Shown here piece by piece: positions 22,870 to 25,221 of a stretch of 25,221 nucleotides of DNA. Both the position numbers and the translations under genes were made by a program. Origin of the DNA: RH-AL1 sp050013235. GTDB lineage: Bacteria > Pseudomonadota > Alphaproteobacteria > Rhizobiales > Beijerinckiaceae. How positions within the stretch are numbered: position 1 is the stretch's first letter; each line of letters opens with the position of its first letter. The stretch covers positions 1 through 25,221 of the forward strand of contig JBEKFQ010000047.1 in assembly GCA_050013235.1 (NCBI GenBank), written 5' to 3'. The notes below the pieces were generated by a model that was given only the letters and a program-made list of their open reading frames with translations, had not been told where the DNA came from and searched no databases.

Positions 22870-24596
22870 TGCCCTCCATGCCTGGTTTGTACGTCCATCC
22901 CAAAACGAAGATGTTTTGGATCCGGCGCCGCGTCCCTGCTGAGATAGCCAGCGTCGTCAAAAAGCGTCTCATCCAGAAGTCGCTCGGGACAAAGGATCGG
23001 CGGTTGGCCGAAACGCTCTATTTCGAACAGATGGGCGATCTGACGCGTGCTTGGACCGGATTGGCCAGCCGGGGCCAGAGCCTTTCCGAGCGTTCCATCA
23101 GGGGCTTGGCAGGAGAATTCTATCGCTTCACGGTGCAGGCCCATCAGGACAACCCCGGCGATCCGAAGCGTTGGGATGGCGAAGTCTCAAAGAATCGCGT
23201 CCAATTGACGATGGAACGCATCATTCCAGGACGGCCAAGAAAGCTATTTCCAAAAATTACGTCCGCCATGGACGATTTCCTCCACTCCAGGGGAGTCGAC
23301 TACCAACCGCGCCATCACATCGCTTTGGCAAGTGCATTTCTGGACGCGCAGACCTTGGCGTACCGTCATCTCTCCGAAATGGCTCGCGGCAATTTCGGGG
23401 AATTAGAAGAGGCTCGTAAATTCCCAATTCTAGAAAACGTTGGCGCATTGGGGACCCGAGTTTCCCGCCAAGGAAATATGCCGAAAGCAGCATATTTGAG
23501 CGTTGCAACGCATTGGGAAGAATACGTCAAGGCTTCGGGAATTTCCCTGGGAACGCAAAAACGCTTTCGCCCCATCATTCTGAAATTTTCCGCTCACATC
23601 GGAAATGAAAATCTTTCCCAGGCGACGGACCGGCAAATCGAGGATTGGATCGAAAAGCTGAAATCGGAGAACCTTACTCACAAAACGATCAGCGAAGCCT
23701 ACTTATCTGCCGTCAGAGCGTTCTACGCGTATGGCGTCCGAAAAAAATTTATCGGTGCAAATCCTTTCAAGGGCGTATCTCTAGAAAAGCCGAAAATAAC
23801 CATATCCAAAGCCAAACGTCCTCAAGGCCTCACCGACGAAGAATCCAGGCTTGTCTTAAGCGAGACCCTTCGCGATCCGGATTCGCGACTATCGCCAAAA
23901 ATGGCGGCGGCTCGCCGATGGATTCCTTGGATATGCGCATACACGGGCTCACGCGTGAACGAAGTTACCCAGCTTCGGAAAGAGGATGTTTCCGCTCGTA
24001 AGATCGGCGACCTCGTGATTTGGGTCATCGAAATCACTCCGGACGCGGGCACGGTCAAGGACCGTGAAGCTCGCGACGTTCCACTTCATCCCCACCTCAT
24101 TGAACAAGGCTTTGGCGACTGGGTTCGCCAGCAAGGAAGCGGGCCGCTTTTCTATAACCCGGTGCGCCCGCGCGGGGGATCGGTCTTCAATCCGCCGTAC
24201 AGAAAAGTGGGCGAAAAACTCGCCGAATGGGTGAGGGACATCGGTGTTTCAGACGAACGTGTCGCTTCAAATCACGGTTGGCGCCACCGTTTGAATACCG
24301 TGAGCCGGCGTATTCGCATCGTTCCTGAAATTCGCGACTCGATCGTCGGGCATGCTCCTCGTACCGTCGGAGAAGGATACGGCGATTTCGAAATCGAAGC
24401 GCTTTACAACGAAATTCTGCAATTGCCGCGCTACGACGTCCAAAAGCCAGTGGAGCCACGCATGACACTCCCATCGGCGCAAAAGCGAAGCCTCCAGCGA
24501 AAAGCAACCGCGGCAAGGGCAAAGGAGCGAAAAGAAAGCTCTACGGATGTCATGGTCCTGGACGATGTCCTCTACAGCGGCGGCAACTGCCCATGA
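22869..24596 (+). CDS. tyrosine-type site-specific integrase of a tRNA-Ser-integrated element
   Basis: A 575-residue tyrosine recombinase, longer than phage-type integrases. The N-terminus MPGLYVHPKTKMFWIRRRVP is like the DUF6538-type domain found on many proteobacterial island integrases. A core-binding SAM-like region spans about 210-310 (LSVATHWEEYVKASGISLGTQKRF..). The catalytic domain has Arg362 (YTGSRVNEVTQLRKED), Lys397 (TVKDREARDVPLHP), His469 and Arg472 (HGWRH), His495 (VGHAPRT) and the nucleophile Tyr504 (GEGYGDF), so it appears complete. A Lys/Arg-rich tail follows (about 530-555). The ATG at 22869 is chosen; a GTG at 22860 in frame would add three residues. Codon use and base composition are visibly less GC-rich than in the flanking genes, in keeping with transfer. 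It points away from the tRNA, and the element should extend past the right edge. Confidence 0.93.
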   Translation: MPSMPGLYVHPKTKMFWIRRRVPAEIASVVKKRLIQKSLGTKDRRLAETLYFEQMGDLTRAWTGLASRGQSLSERSIRGLAGEFYRFTVQAHQDNPGDPKRWDGEVSKNRVQLTMERIIPGRPRKLFPKITSAMDDFLHSRGVDYQPRHHIALASAFLDAQTLAYRHLSEMARGNFGELEEARKFPILENVGALGTRVSRQGNMPKAAYLSVATHWEEYVKASGISLGTQKRFRPIILKFSAHIGNENLSQATDRQIEDWIEKLKSENLTHKTISEAYLSAVRAFYAYGVRKKFIGANPFKGVSLEKPKITISKAKRPQGLTDEESRLVLSETLRDPDSRLSPKMAAARRWIPWICAYTGSRVNEVTQLRKEDVSARKIGDLVIWVIEITPDAGTVKDREARDVPLHPHLIEQGFGDWVRQQGSGPLFYNPVRPRGGSVFNPPYRKVGEKLAEWVRDIGVSDERVASNHGWRHRLNTVSRRIRIVPEIRDSIVGHAPRTVGEGYGDFEIEALYNEILQLPRYDVQKPVEPRMTLPSAQKRSLQRKATAARAKERKESSTDVMVLDDVLYSGGNCP

Positions 24597-25095
24597 GGTC
24601 TTCAAGGAAACCCCACATAATCCTCGTTGAGCTTCCAAAAGGCGGCCCCGTTCCGAACCAGTAAACTGCTCCGGCCTTCCAGAACACCGCGCGGGTTGAA
24701 AAGCCCATTTTTTAGGTCGCGACGAGACGATCGCCTCGTCGCTATTATAGCTGCGTTTGGCGCAGGGCGAGGGATCACGGCCAGCGAGCCAGCCGACGGT
24801 ACCGGCTTCCCATCTCGGACCCAAACCGCCGGTATAGAGGCGAGCACTCCCTTCGATTCCGGCGCCGCCGATGGTGGGATATTCCGAAAAGAACGGACGT
24901 CAAATTCACCGACAACCAGATCATGTCCGAAGCTGTCGGGGTCACTTTTTATGCCCTCCGGTCCATTTTCGGCACTCGCCCCCGATCATATCCCTCTTCG
25001 GCCTTTTTATTGACCCTAAGACCGCAAGTTCCCACTTGGGCGCGATCTCGGGCTTCGTTCCCGACGGAGGTCCAGCGTGCTGGTGAGCGCACACT
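24597..25095. other. no confident gene; probable element-internal or decayed sequence
   Basis: About 500 bases after the integrase with no recognisable product. The minus strand has an open frame ending at 24602 that includes DLKNGLFNPRGVLEGRSSLL and VRNGAAFWKLNEDYVGFP and looks protein-like. Its only start is a GTG at 24847; upstream the frame stays open for roughly 45 more codons without ATG, GTG or TTG before a stop. That pattern fits a truncated gene remnant or chance. The opposite strand is also open (24627-25013), again without a known match. No T-rich terminator, RNA gene or copy of the tRNA 3' end was seen. Confidence 0.4.
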
Positions 25096-25221
25096 TGTAC
25101 TGTAAAACAGCGTGCAAAACTTTCCAGATTCCGGGGGTAAACAGCGTCCAATAGTTTCCACCCTGGGTCATGCGATCATCCGGCGTTTAAGCTGGAGAAT
25201 CTGGGGTGTTGCTCATGGATA
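25096..25221 (+). mobile_element. probable left end of an IS21-family insertion sequence (cut by window edge)
   Basis: Starting about TGTACTG (25096) there are two similar 21-base units, ACAGCGTGCAAAACTTTCCAG (25107-25127, written as ACAGCGTGCAAAACTTTCCA plus G) and ACAGCGTCCAATAGTTTCCA plus C (25141-25161), 34 bases apart and matching at 17 of 21 positions. Several repeated internal copies near each tip are typical of IS21 ends. They are followed by about 50 bases, a GGGG ribosome binding site and ATGGAT at 25215, where the istA transposase would start. Only two codons are visible, so the transposase itself is not shown. The exact outer boundary is uncertain. Confidence 0.5.

Noticed and set aside
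1..25221. CRISPR arrays, rRNA genes, or a defence system
   Set aside because: No evenly spaced repeat-spacer pattern, rRNA signature or known defence domain was seen on either strand.

Overview
The window looks like a chromosomal segment of a high-GC alphaproteobacterium, most likely Hyphomicrobiales (Rhizobiales) and possibly Beijerinckiaceae-like. The grounds are a membrane-anchored CycM-type cytochrome c divergent from prephenate dehydratase, ubiG divergent from lysC, a YejABEF importer, DUF2061 and DUF2946 proteins, and frequent GTG/TTG starts. This placement is inferred from gene content and was not checked against a database.

Layout, left to right. (1) 1-5421: a tetR-type repressor gene divergent from a three-gene drug-efflux operon (HlyD/EmrA-like adaptor, DHA2/EmrB-like 14-helix pump, NodT-type outer-membrane lipoprotein). 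A perfect 16-bp palindrome between them is a good operator candidate. (2) 5424-11270, minus strand: yejABEF, a complete peptide/muropeptide ABC importer whose genes are overlapping or closely spaced. (3) 11342-12056, minus strand: a membrane-anchored cytochrome c with an unusual Ala/Pro tail, followed by tandem hairpins. (4) 12302-13507: pheA followed at once by a TTG-started DUF167/YggU gene, then a perfect 12-bp inverted repeat in the convergent gap. (5) 13711-15051, minus strand: a sugar-porter MFS protein. (6) 15331-16062: a membrane protein with two tandem DUF2061 units. (7) 16081-18596, minus strand: lysC and a class I aminotransferase (PF12897-like) two bases apart, so probably aspartate formation coupled to its phosphorylation. 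(8) 18722-19465: ubiG. (9) 19604-22556: a probable copper-handling operon of DUF2946, an unrecognised exported 321-aa protein, CopC, and CopD with a Met/Asp/His-rich N-terminus. (10) 22692-22781: tRNA-Ser(CGA), used as the probable integration site of an element whose tyrosine integrase (22869-24596) starts 87 bases downstream. Base composition visibly drops there. The last 625 bases hold no confident gene and end in what looks like the left end of an IS21-family insertion sequence.

Most of the window is ordinary core or near-core genome. The accessory part starts at the tRNA-Ser and continues beyond the right edge. I found no clearly new defence or biosynthetic system. The observations most worth following are the uncharacterised exported protein in the copper operon together with the strong hairpin inside the copD start, the tandem DUF2061 protein, the inverted repeat after yggU, and the tRNA-integrase junction.
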